A DNA stretch of 64,000 bases from JAPLDA01 sp043787975 (lineage in GTDB: Bacteria; Bacteroidota; Bacteroidia; AKYH767-A; 2013-40CM-41-45). Position 1 is the stretch's first letter; the number at the start of each line of letters is the position of its first letter. A program made the translations under genes and the position numbers. The notes below the pieces were generated by a model, which saw only the letters and a list, made by a program, of their open reading frames with translations, was not told the DNA's origin and searched no databases. Positions 27,449-36,365 of the stretch are shown piece after piece. Location: NCBI GenBank assembly GCA_043787975.1, contig JAYVUK010000032.1:11185-75184 (forward strand). Direction: 5' to 3'.

Positions 27449-28123
27449 TTGTCAAAAATTAAAATTGAAATTGCCTGTTTTAATTTGGAGTCAGCATTGA
27501 CTGCTGCAAATGCCGGCGCTGATCGCATCGAACTTTGTGAGGACTATTCATTGGGGGGAATAACCCCTTCAGAAGAAATAATTATTGAGGCGCGAAAAAA
27601 AATTTCTGTTCCAATCTATGTGATGATTCGTCCGAGAGGTGGAGACTTCGTATACACGGAAAGTGAACTTGAATTGATGAAAGCGCAGGTAATTTTTTGC
27701 AGAGAGAAAAGGATGGATGGAGTTGTTTTCGGAATCTTGGATAAGCAAAATAATATTGACAAATTCAGATGCAAAGAACTTGTGAATCTTTCAAAACGAA
27801 TGCCGATAACATTTCATCGCGCATTTGATCAGGCACAGAATTCATTTCGGGCGCTTGAAGATATTATTGATTGTGGATTTTCGCGAATTCTAACCAGTGG
27901 AAGAGAAGCGTCAGCAACAGACGGGGCTATGTTGATTTCACAACTTGTTGAAAAAGCAGGCAACAGGATAATCATTATGCCCGGAGGCGGTGTAAGAAGT
28001 GAGAATATTTCTGAACTGATTAAAACAAAAGCAAAAGAATTTCATTCAGCAGCCATCAATAAAACCACGTTGCAAATTGATGAGACTGAAATCAGGACAA
28101 TGAAATTGATATTGTCGAAATGA
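27449..28123 (+). CDS. cutC: CutC family protein
   Basis: The 224-residue protein is a TIM-barrel CutC homologue, with IEIACFNLESALTAANAGADRIELCE at the N-terminus, MIRPRGGDF and the ILTSGREASA segment typical of the family. CutC was named for copper homeostasis in E. coli, but that role is disputed. Here it has no signal peptide, starts at a TTG, and its stop overlaps the beta-mannosidase start by four bases (ATGA), so the two are translationally coupled. The context points to a role in glycan breakdown rather than copper; this is inference. Confidence 0.88.
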   Translation: MSKIKIEIACFNLESALTAANAGADRIELCEDYSLGGITPSEEIIIEARKKISVPIYVMIRPRGGDFVYTESELELMKAQVIFCREKRMDGVVFGILDKQNNIDKFRCKELVNLSKRMPITFHRAFDQAQNSFRALEDIIDCGFSRILTSGREASATDGAMLISQLVEKAGNRIIIMPGGGVRSENISELIKTKAKEFHSAAINKTTLQIDETEIRTMKLILSK

Positions 28124-30705
28124 AAAAAATATGGGTGATATTTTTTCTTTTTGTGTTTGGAAAAGCAAATGCTACATCAGTCACATCGTCATTAGATAAT
28201 TCTTCCTGGCAATTCAGAAAATCCGGTGACTCAAGATGGTTTCCTGCAACTGTCCCGGGAACCGTTCACACCGATCTACTCAACAATAAAATCATTGACG
28301 ATCCTTATTATGGAGACAATGAAAAAAAAATGCAATGGATTGATACCTGTAATTGGGAGTATCAAACATTTTTTGACTGCGATAAAAATGTCCTGGGCAA
28401 CAGACATATAGAATTGCAGTTTGACGGATTGGATACCTATGCAAAAATTTTTCTGAATGATTCATTGATTCTTTCAGCTGATAATATGTTTCGCACCTGG
28501 AAGGTTGATTGCAAAAAATACTTAAAGGAAAAAGGGAATCATTTGCTGGTTCAATTTGAATCAGCAGTTGTAAAAGGAAAATCATTGACAAAGAAATTAT
28601 CTTACGCATTGCCTGGTGATGAAAAGGTTTTTACACGAAAGGCAGCATATCAATACGGCTGGGATTGGGGACCGCGATTTGTTACGTGTGGTATCTGGAG
28701 AAATGTAGAATTGATTGGGTGGAATGATGCAACGATTGAGAGCATACAGATCATTCAAAATTTTCTCAGCGATTCAGTGGCAAATATTACAGCGCGAATT
28801 GAAGTGAATGCCGACAAAACAACTGTATTAAATTTTTTCTTACAAATATCTTCAGGCAAGGAAATGAAAGTGATAAAATCACAGGAATTGTCGCAAGAAA
28901 AAAATTTTGTAGACATACCATTCACCATTTCAAATCCAAAACGATGGTGGTCCAATGGTCTGGGTGAACCCTATTTGTATCAGTATGTTTTTTCAATTGC
29001 GAATGGAGAAAATAGGCTGGATGAGCGGAAGATTTCATTTGGGTTGAGAACGATTGAACTGGTTCGCCAAAAAGATTCCATCGGGAAAAGTTTTTATTTC
29101 AAGCTGAATGGAATTCCTGTTTTTATGAAAGGAGCGAATTACATTCCACCGGATAACTTTCTTCCGCGCGTCACAATTGAGAGGTACAAGGAAATTATTC
29201 AGTCGGCTGTTGATGCAAACATGAACATGCTTCGTGTGTGGGGTGGTGGTGTGTATGAAGATGACAAGTATTACAATCTCTGTGACGAAAAGGGAATTCT
29301 TGTTTGGCAGGATTTGATGTTTGCCTGCGCGATGTATCCTGGTGACTCCTTATTTATTGAAAATGTTAAACAGGAAGTCACTGATAATGTTAAACGATTG
29401 CGCAATCATCCTTGTATCGCTTTGTGGTGTGGTAACAATGAGATCGATGAAGGATGGAAAAATTGGGGATGGCAGCAGCAGTACCAATATTCGGAAAAAG
29501 ATTCTGCGAAGATCTGGGGCGATTATCAAAAATTATTTCAGGTGCTAATTCCTTCTCTTCTGGATACACTTCTTTTGTCACCGATTCACCGATTCACCGA
29601 TTCGTCTGAACCGGGGAACCAAAGAATGGGAGAATCGGTGAATGTTACTTATATCTCGACATCTCCGTTGATTGGTTGGGGTCACAAGGAAAGTTTGCAG
29701 CAAGGTGATTCACATTATTGGGGTGTATGGTGGGGAATGGAACCATTTGATTTTTACAAAAAGAAAGTCGGAAGATTTATGAGCGAATATGGTTTCCAGG
29801 GAATGCCTTCATTAACTGTATTTAAAAAAATCTCAGATGAGTATGATTGGACATTTGAGTCTCCTGTTGTAAAAAATCATCAGAAGCATCCGACAGGTTA
29901 TGAAACAATTCAAAAATATTTGGAGAAAAGCTACATACAGCCTATTGGTTTTGAAAATTACATTTACGTTTCTCAGCTTCTTCAGGCGGAAGGAATCAAA
30001 ACTGCCATCGAAGCGCATCGAATCGCCAAACCAACTTGTATGGGCACCTTGTACTGGCAACTGAATGATTGTTGGCCTGTCACATCATGGAGCAGCACCG
30101 ACTATTATGGAAACTGGAAGGCGCTTCACTATTTTGTAAAGAAGGCGTATGAAAAATATCTCATCACTGCTGAAATCGAAAATGAAAATTTAATTGTCAA
30201 TGTTGCTTCTGATGATATATCGAATATTAAAGTGAAGGGTAAATTTCAGTTGATTGATTTCGACGGAAATGTTCTTTGGAAGAATTCAGTTGATATTTTC
30301 TTGACATACAATAAAAGTGAAAAGATATATTCTATTTCTTTAACAAAACTTCTAAAAACTGTTTCGCAATCCGGAGTATTCTTCAAAATGGAAATTGAAA
30401 AAAATAAGAAACAATTGGCTGAAAATATTTTTTACTTTGTTGATCCTAAAGAATTGCCCCTTACAAAGCCCAATATTCAATACACAATCAAGAATGAAAA
30501 GAACGGTACAACCAGTATTACACTTTCTTCTGATAAACTCGCTAAAAATGTATTTGTGGATTTTGGAAATACAGAAGCTAAATTGAGTGATAATTATTTT
30601 GATCTTATTCCCGGAGAACAAAAAGTAATTGAAGTAAAGAATCTCGGAGATGTTCACGAGTTGGAAAAAAAAATAAAAATAAAATCGTTAGTTGATACAT
30701 ACTGA
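28120..30705 (+). CDS. secreted beta-mannosidase (GH2)
   Basis: This exo-enzyme removes beta-linked mannose, as in the Man-beta-1,4-GlcNAc core of N-glycans. The 861-residue protein has a signal peptide (cleavage near KANA), the GH2 sugar-binding and Ig-like domains, and a catalytic barrel with the acid/base E441 in WCGNNEIDE and the nucleophile E556 in SEYGFQG. GDSHYWGVWWG is typical of beta-mannosidases. An extra loop at about 487-510 is encoded by an octamer repeat (SPIHRFTD), which I think is an in-frame insertion. The start overlaps cutC and the stop is one base from the GH92 start. Confidence 0.93.
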   Translation: MKKIWVIFFLFVFGKANATSVTSSLDNSSWQFRKSGDSRWFPATVPGTVHTDLLNNKIIDDPYYGDNEKKMQWIDTCNWEYQTFFDCDKNVLGNRHIELQFDGLDTYAKIFLNDSLILSADNMFRTWKVDCKKYLKEKGNHLLVQFESAVVKGKSLTKKLSYALPGDEKVFTRKAAYQYGWDWGPRFVTCGIWRNVELIGWNDATIESIQIIQNFLSDSVANITARIEVNADKTTVLNFFLQISSGKEMKVIKSQELSQEKNFVDIPFTISNPKRWWSNGLGEPYLYQYVFSIANGENRLDERKISFGLRTIELVRQKDSIGKSFYFKLNGIPVFMKGANYIPPDNFLPRVTIERYKEIIQSAVDANMNMLRVWGGGVYEDDKYYNLCDEKGILVWQDLMFACAMYPGDSLFIENVKQEVTDNVKRLRNHPCIALWCGNNEIDEGWKNWGWQQQYQYSEKDSAKIWGDYQKLFQVLIPSLLDTLLLSPIHRFTDSSEPGNQRMGESVNVTYISTSPLIGWGHKESLQQGDSHYWGVWWGMEPFDFYKKKVGRFMSEYGFQGMPSLTVFKKISDEYDWTFESPVVKNHQKHPTGYETIQKYLEKSYIQPIGFENYIYVSQLLQAEGIKTAIEAHRIAKPTCMGTLYWQLNDCWPVTSWSSTDYYGNWKALHYFVKKAYEKYLITAEIENENLIVNVASDDISNIKVKGKFQLIDFDGNVLWKNSVDIFLTYNKSEKIYSISLTKLLKTVSQSGVFFKMEIEKNKKQLAENIFYFVDPKELPLTKPNIQYTIKNEKNGTTSITLSSDKLAKNVFVDFGNTEAKLSDNYFDLIPGEQKVIEVKNLGDVHELEKKIKIKSLVDTY
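29579..29643. repeat. octamer array inside the beta-mannosidase gene
   Basis: Three tandem copies of CACCGATT (29579-29602), exactly 24 bases, followed by an inverted copy at 29633-29640 that could close a hairpin. The reading frame is kept. The same octamer occurs in miaB. Confidence 0.8.
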
Positions 30706-30706
30706 A

Positions 30707-33625
30707 ATGAAAAACATAAATCCAAAATTTTATCTTGTTTCTTGCTTCTTATTTCTTGCTTCATTCTCCAATGCACAGGTTGATTACGCAAAGTATGTGG
30801 ATCCATTCATCGGTACCGGCGGACACGGACACACATATCCCGGAGCGACTGTTCCATTTGGAATGGTTCAGCTTTCTCCTGATACACGGATTGATGGAAG
30901 TTGGGATGGTTGCAGCGGCTATCATTACACCGATTCTGTGATCTATGGTTTTTCGCATACTCATCTCAGCGGAACAGGTTGCTCGGATTACGGTGATATC
31001 ATGATGATGCCGATGATGGGCGAACCATCACTTGATCGTAAAATATATTCTTCTCAATTTTCTCATGCTGATGAATCGGCTTCAGCCGGATATTATTCCG
31101 TAAAGCTAAAGCGTGACAATATTTTTGTTGAACTTACTTCGACTGAGCGCGTTGGAATGCATCGCTATACTTTTCCGGTAGAAGGAAATGTATCTGTTGT
31201 CCTTGATCTGACCCATCGTGATAAATTATTGCAGGGAAGAATTCATCGTGTAAGTCCGACAACATTTGAAGGACTGAGGAGATCGGAAGCATGGGCGAAA
31301 GACCAATTGGTTTTCTATCGGATTGAATTTTCAAAACCTGTTGTTGACGCAAACATCGAATCGGAAAACGGAAGCGATAAAAAAGCATGGTTTAAATTCA
31401 ACATGAAGAAGAATGAAAAATTGTTGGTGAAAGTTGCATTGTCATCCGTAAGTGAAGTAGGCGCAAATAAAAACATGAAAGCAGAGCTTCCTGATTGGGA
31501 TTTTGAAAAAGTAAAAAAAGAAGCGCATGATGCATGGCAAAAGGAGCTAAATAAAATTGAAGTAAGCGGAGGTGAAGAAGAGCAGACGAAAATATTTTAT
31601 ACGGCTTTGTATCATTGTTTTCTTCAGCCGAATATTTACAATGATGTGGACGGGCAATACCGTGGACGTGATTCGAAGATTCACAAAGCAGAAGGATTTA
31701 ATTATTACACGGTGTTTTCGCTGTGGGATACATTTCGCGCATGGCATCCACTCATGACTATCATCGACCGAAAGCGAACACTTGATTTTATCAAAACTTT
31801 TCTTGCTCAATATGAACAAGGCGGTTTGTTGCCGGTATGGGAATTGTCTTCCAACGAAACAGAATGTATGATCGGCTATCATGCTGTTTCCGTAATCGCG
31901 GACGCTGCTGTAAAAGGAATTACCGGTTTCGATATGGAAGAAGCTTTTCAGGCCATGAAGAAGAGCGCAATGTTGGGCGACCGGTATGGATTGGGAAAAT
32001 ATATGGAGCATGGATGTTTAAGTGTCGAAGATGAAAACGAGTCGGTTTCAAAAACGCTTGAGTATGCGTACGATGATTGGTGTATTGCGCAAATGGCTAA
32101 ACTATTGAATCATGAAAAGGATTATCAATATTTCATGGAACGTTCTCAATCCTGGAAAAATTTATTTGATCCTGAAACCGGTTTTATCAGACCTAGAAAA
32201 AATGGTGGCTGGATGAAACCGTTTGATCCGTTCGAAGTGAACAACAATTATACGGAAGCAAATGCATGGCAGTACACATTTTTTGTTCCGCAGGAGATTC
32301 AATCGCTGATTGAAATGAGTGGAGGCAATGACAAGTTTGAAAAAAAATTAGATGAACTGTTTACCGTGGAAAGTAAAACTACCGGACGCGATCAATCAGA
32401 CATTACGGGGATGATTGGTCAATATGCCCATGGCAATGAACCAAGTCATCACATGGCTTATTTATATAACTATGTTGGCAAGCCATGGAAAACACAGGAA
32501 CGTGTTCATCAAATTCTGACAGACTTTTATCATGCAGCTCCTGACGGGTTAATTGGCAACGAAGATTGTGGACAAATGAGCGCGTGGTATGTAATGAGCG
32601 CAATGGGTTTGTACCAGGTTTGTCCTTCGTTTGATGCGTATGATATCGGAACGCCGATATTTAAAGAAGTGAAAATTCATCTTGAAAATAAAAAGGAGAT
32701 ATTTTTAAACAGTTTAAATTATTCTGACAAAAGTATCTACGCATACGCTGTAAAAATTAATGACAACTTATCAACTCAATATTCAGTTTCCTATCACGAT
32801 TTAGTACAAGGAGCAAGTATTTCTTTTGACACGCGGGAAAAATTCAGAGAAGGTAAATTGATTATTAGCAATTCATACATCAATACATCGGATATGAATA
32901 AGGAGATTGTCGAATCGCCTTTGATAAGTTCAACATCGGCATCATTTAAAGGGAAGTGTGAAGTAAAAATTAATTCATACGGTAAAAAGAATTCGAAACT
33001 GTTTTTTACAACAGATGGAAATCTGCCCAATCTTCAATCTTCACTTTACCAATCTCCAATTACTGTCGATACGACAACTACGATCAAGGCGATTGCAGTC
33101 AATGACCATGGTGAATTAAGTAAAGTTTCGACCGCTCATTTTTATAAAATGCCGCATCCGGATTGGAAAATAAAAATTTTCTCAAAATATAATCGGCAAT
33201 ACACAGCCGGTGGTGATGAAGGATTGATCGATGGTATTCTGGGTGAAATAAATTGGCAAAAGGGAGGTTGGCAAGGTTATCAATCGCAAGATTTTGAATG
33301 TGTGATTGATCTTGGAAGTGAAAAGGAAATTTCACAATGCAGCGTTGATGTTTTGCAGGATACAAGGTCATGGATTCTATTCCCTACCCAAATTGAATTT
33401 TCTTTTTCAACAGATTCAGCTCGCTTTCCTGCTCCAAAAATTGTAACGAATGCAATTGCTGCCAACGATTATAATCCGCAATTACAGGAATTCATATCCA
33501 CACTTCCGAAACAAAAAGTCCGTTTCGTAAAAATCAAAGCGATCAATTACGGTAAGCTTCCCGAATGGCATCTTGGAGCAGGAGGCGATGCATTTATTTT
33601 TGTAGATGAGATAACAATTGAGTAG
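30707..33625 (+). CDS. secreted GH92 alpha-mannosidase
   Basis: GH92 enzymes are calcium-dependent exo-alpha-mannosidases that trim high-mannose N-glycans. The 972-residue protein begins at the ATG one base after the beta-mannosidase stop; an upstream TTG at 30692 would add only five residues. A signal peptide ends at SNA. Family motifs are the N-terminal GTGGHGHTYPGATVPFG, SHTHLSGTGC, LWDTFRAWHP and GNEDCGQMSAW, with the probable catalytic acid E619. A chitobiase-like module and a discoidin-like module end the protein, resembling those of the GH20 enzyme. It is the last gene of the cluster, convergent with emrB five bases away. Confidence 0.94.
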   Translation: MKNINPKFYLVSCFLFLASFSNAQVDYAKYVDPFIGTGGHGHTYPGATVPFGMVQLSPDTRIDGSWDGCSGYHYTDSVIYGFSHTHLSGTGCSDYGDIMMMPMMGEPSLDRKIYSSQFSHADESASAGYYSVKLKRDNIFVELTSTERVGMHRYTFPVEGNVSVVLDLTHRDKLLQGRIHRVSPTTFEGLRRSEAWAKDQLVFYRIEFSKPVVDANIESENGSDKKAWFKFNMKKNEKLLVKVALSSVSEVGANKNMKAELPDWDFEKVKKEAHDAWQKELNKIEVSGGEEEQTKIFYTALYHCFLQPNIYNDVDGQYRGRDSKIHKAEGFNYYTVFSLWDTFRAWHPLMTIIDRKRTLDFIKTFLAQYEQGGLLPVWELSSNETECMIGYHAVSVIADAAVKGITGFDMEEAFQAMKKSAMLGDRYGLGKYMEHGCLSVEDENESVSKTLEYAYDDWCIAQMAKLLNHEKDYQYFMERSQSWKNLFDPETGFIRPRKNGGWMKPFDPFEVNNNYTEANAWQYTFFVPQEIQSLIEMSGGNDKFEKKLDELFTVESKTTGRDQSDITGMIGQYAHGNEPSHHMAYLYNYVGKPWKTQERVHQILTDFYHAAPDGLIGNEDCGQMSAWYVMSAMGLYQVCPSFDAYDIGTPIFKEVKIHLENKKEIFLNSLNYSDKSIYAYAVKINDNLSTQYSVSYHDLVQGASISFDTREKFREGKLIISNSYINTSDMNKEIVESPLISSTSASFKGKCEVKINSYGKKNSKLFFTTDGNLPNLQSSLYQSPITVDTTTTIKAIAVNDHGELSKVSTAHFYKMPHPDWKIKIFSKYNRQYTAGGDEGLIDGILGEINWQKGGWQGYQSQDFECVIDLGSEKEISQCSVDVLQDTRSWILFPTQIEFSFSTDSARFPAPKIVTNAIAANDYNPQLQEFISTLPKQKVRFVKIKAINYGKLPEWHLGAGGDAFIFVDEITIE
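30734..30768. repeat. heptamer array inside the GH92 signal-peptide coding region
   Basis: Five 7-base units, CTTGTTT, CTTGCTT, CTTATTT, CTTGCTT and CATTCTC, encode the core of the signal peptide (LVSCFLFLASFS). Confidence 0.7.
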
Positions 33626-33630
33626 TACGG

Positions 33631-35181
33631 TTAGTGTGCATCCACAGGAACCGCTGATCCTTTTTTGAACCGTTGTAAAAATAACAGCGGAATACAGAGA
33701 ATAAAAAACATTCCTGTAAACCAAAAACCATCCATATAGCTTAGTAAAAAAGTTTGCTTCAATACAGCACCTTCAATTGCTTTGTATGCAAGCGTGGTTG
33801 CATCAACGGCTGCATACCCTTTCGCAATAAAATTATTGAATAAACTATTAAAGCGCGAAACAAAATCAGGATTGTATTGATTTATATTTTCAAGAAGAAT
33901 GGAACGGTGATATCCCTGTCGAAGATGAATCAAGGTGGTGATCAAAGCAATGCCAAACGAACCACCGAGTTGACGCATCATGTTATTCAATCCTGTTGCC
34001 TGCGATAAATCTTTTGGTTGAACATCACTGAATGCAAGAGAAGTAAGCGGAACAAACAAAAGACTCAACCCGATTCCGCGAAGTATCAGGGGGAAATAAA
34101 AATTACTTTCTCCCGAACTAAGGTTTGATTTTCCAAGTGTATACGTAAAAAGAAAAAAGAAAAAGAAGCCGAGTGATGCTAATATCTGAGGTGGAATTTT
34201 ATTCTGCAACATTCTTCCCACGAGCGGCATCATCAGGATGGTTGCAAGACCTCCGGGAATAAGCAGTTCACCGGTTTGCTGCGCAGTGAAGCCAAGAAGA
34301 TTCTGACAGAAGATCGGGAAAATAAAAACGGAAGCAAACAATCCGAATCCAAGAATGAAGGTGGTGAACATACCAATTGCAAGAGAACGATTTTTCATGA
34401 TTCGAAGATTCACGACCGGGTGTTCAGTGTACAATTCATGAAGAATAAATCCAACCATGCTAATCGCTGTAACAATTGCAAGTATGGTGATGTAAGTCGT
34501 GTTAAACCAATCTTCAGTTTCTCCCTTTTCAAGGATGACTTGCAACGAACCGATTCCGACAGTGAGCAGAATAATTCCAAGCCAATCCACATGGTCGCTT
34601 TGATGATGCGCATGAATGGAATCTTTAATAAAGTTAAGCGTAAGGAGAACGGCAATGATTCCAAGAGGAATGTTGATGAAGAATATCCATGGCCACGTCC
34701 AATGATCGGTAATCACGCCACCGAGTGTAGGGCCAAATGTCGGACCGACAACTACACCAAGTCCGAACAAAGCCATCGCAGTTCCAAGTTGTTTCTTAGG
34801 CCACGATTCAATGAGAATTGCTTGCGCAGTGGAAAGCAATCCACCGCCACCAATACCTTGAATGAAACGAAAAATAATCAGTTCCCAGATCGTATGTGCG
34901 TTTCCACAGAAGAAGGATGCAATGGTAAAGAGTACAATGGAAGCAGTAAAATAATTCCTTCTGCCGTAACGATTGCTCAGCCAGCCGCTCATTGGAAGGA
35001 TGATCACGTTTGCAACAGCATAAGAAGTGATTACCCAACCAACATCTTCAAGCGTCGCTCCGAGATTTCCCATAATCTGTGGCAACGATACATTCACCAC
35101 CGTCGTATCGATCAATTCGAGCAGCGCAGCAAGAATAACTGTAAAGGTGATGATGAATTTTCGGAATCCTGTTTCTACCAT
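33631..35181 (-). CDS. emrB: DHA2-family multidrug efflux transporter (EmrB-like)
   Basis: The 516-residue protein has about 14 membrane helices and is a drug:H+ antiporter of the DHA2 branch. Visible motifs are motif A, GWLSNRYGRRNYF, and the antiporter motif C region, GPTFGPTLGGVITDHWTW. With EmrA- and TolC-like partners encoded just upstream it should form a tripartite pump across both membranes. Substrates cannot be predicted. It is the last gene of an operon read leftwards from the TetR gene, and a perfect 21-base hairpin made of heptamers lies immediately before its start. Confidence 0.92.
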   Translation of the reverse strand: MVETGFRKFIITFTVILAALLELIDTTVVNVSLPQIMGNLGATLEDVGWVITSYAVANVIILPMSGWLSNRYGRRNYFTASIVLFTIASFFCGNAHTIWELIIFRFIQGIGGGGLLSTAQAILIESWPKKQLGTAMALFGLGVVVGPTFGPTLGGVITDHWTWPWIFFINIPLGIIAVLLTLNFIKDSIHAHHQSDHVDWLGIILLTVGIGSLQVILEKGETEDWFNTTYITILAIVTAISMVGFILHELYTEHPVVNLRIMKNRSLAIGMFTTFILGFGLFASVFIFPIFCQNLLGFTAQQTGELLIPGGLATILMMPLVGRMLQNKIPPQILASLGFFFFFLFTYTLGKSNLSSGESNFYFPLILRGIGLSLLFVPLTSLAFSDVQPKDLSQATGLNNMMRQLGGSFGIALITTLIHLRQGYHRSILLENINQYNPDFVSRFNSLFNNFIAKGYAAVDATTLAYKAIEGAVLKQTFLLSYMDGFWFTGMFFILCIPLLFLQRFKKGSAVPVDAH

Positions 35182-35194
35182 AATCTGTTTTCGG

Positions 35195-35239
35195 TTTACA
35201 GTTTACGGTTTACAGAAACTGTAAACCGTAAACTGTAAA
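35195..35239. repeat. perfect inverted heptamer array between emrA and emrB
   Basis: TTTACAG, TTTACGG, TTTACAG (35195-35215), a 3-base AAA loop, then CTGTAAA, CCGTAAA, CTGTAAA (35219-35239). The two halves pair perfectly over 21 bases. It occupies the emrA-emrB spacer, 14 bases from the emrB start. Confidence 0.9.
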
Positions 35240-35242
35240 CAA

Positions 35243-36289
35243 TTAATTTACCTTAACCGATACTCCTACGCTCATTCCCGCTCTCAACTTTTCCATCGTC
35301 TCTTTATCGGTATTCAATTTTATTTTAACCGGAACACGCTGAACAATTTTTACAAAATTTCCGGTGGCATTGTCGGGAGGAAGTAAACTGAACTTTGCAC
35401 CTGTGACAGGAGAAAAAGAATACACGGTTCCGGAAATGACCTGGTCCGGAAATGCATCTGCTGTTACTTCGACCGGCAATCCTGTTTTCATTTTTTCAAG
35501 TTGAGTTTCTTTGAAATTGGCAACGACATAAATTCCGTTTTCCGAAACAACTGAGAAGAGTGGAGTTCCGGCATTGATAAACTGTCCGGCCTGGATATTC
35601 TTTTTTGATGCAAGACCTAAAGCTGGCGCTGTAATGCTTGCATAACTCAATTGAAGTTTTGCAAAATCAAGATCGGCTTGTCGTTGTGTAATCAAACTTT
35701 GAGCGACAGCAACCTGTTGACCCGAAGCCTGGCCTTGCATGGAAGATGAAGATTGTTGTTTGGTCGCAGATTCAAGTTGCGCTTCAGCAGAAAGTTTTTC
35801 TGCTTTGGCGGCATCATATTGTTGCTGTGTGATGGCCTTGTCTTTTAAAAGATTTTCATAACGGATAAAATCCTGTGTCGTTTTCCATACATGAACCTTT
35901 GCAGCCTCCACATTGGAAGAAGCGGTTGCCGTATTTGCTTGTGCTGTCCCGACATTTGCTTTCGCCACGGAACGGTTTGCAATCGCATTCTCAAGTGCCG
36001 CCTGTGCTTGCTGAACTTTGATTTGCAGATCGCGGTCATCTAATTTTACCAACGTGTCACCTTTGTTAACATGCTGGTTTTCTTCAAACCGGATTTCATC
36101 CACATATCCTGAAACACGCGCCAACACCGGATTTATGTCAGCATCAATTTGTGCGTCATCCGTATCAACATGATGTAGCGAATAAAAATATTTGTTGATA
36201 CCGAAAGCTGTTGCGCTTACCAGCACGATAGCAATGATAAGAAGTGGTGCCCTTTTTTTCTTTGAATTTTTTTGTTCTGTATTTTCCAT
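35243..36289 (-). CDS. emrA: membrane fusion protein of an efflux pump (EmrA/HlyD family)
   Basis: The 348-residue adaptor has one N-terminal membrane helix (about 15-33), a biotinyl-lipoyl-like half motif near ARVSGYVDEIRFEENQHVNKGDTLVKLD, a long alpha-helical hairpin rich in Ala and Gln, the second lipoyl half (LSYASITAPALGLAS), and a beta-barrel domain. It links the inner-membrane EmrB-like pump to the TolC-like channel encoded on either side. The C-terminal SVGVSVKVN is typical of EmrA proteins. Confidence 0.92.
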   Translation of the reverse strand: MENTEQKNSKKKRAPLLIIAIVLVSATAFGINKYFYSLHHVDTDDAQIDADINPVLARVSGYVDEIRFEENQHVNKGDTLVKLDDRDLQIKVQQAQAALENAIANRSVAKANVGTAQANTATASSNVEAAKVHVWKTTQDFIRYENLLKDKAITQQQYDAAKAEKLSAEAQLESATKQQSSSSMQGQASGQQVAVAQSLITQRQADLDFAKLQLSYASITAPALGLASKKNIQAGQFINAGTPLFSVVSENGIYVVANFKETQLEKMKTGLPVEVTADAFPDQVISGTVYSFSPVTGAKFSLLPPDNATGNFVKIVQRVPVKIKLNTDKETMEKLRAGMSVGVSVKVN

Positions 36290-36323
36290 TTTTGTATTTT
36301 TTAAGTACGGTTCAATGTTTTTA

Positions 36324-36365
36324 ATTACTACTTACTGCTTACCGCTTACTGCCCCTGCCTACTGC
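36324..36365. repeat. heptamer array between tolC-like gene and emrA
   Basis: Units ATTACTA, CTTACTG, CTTACCG, CTTACTG, CCCCTGC and CTACTGC. The last covers the stop codon and final codon of the tolC-like gene; the array begins 34 bases before the emrA start. Confidence 0.7.

Noticed and set aside
34276..35238. A 320-codon open frame on the plus strand
   Set aside because: It is antisense to emrB, has a composition rich in Asn, Lys, Ser and Arg with no motif, and ends in the heptamer hairpin. The emrB reading is clearly the real one.
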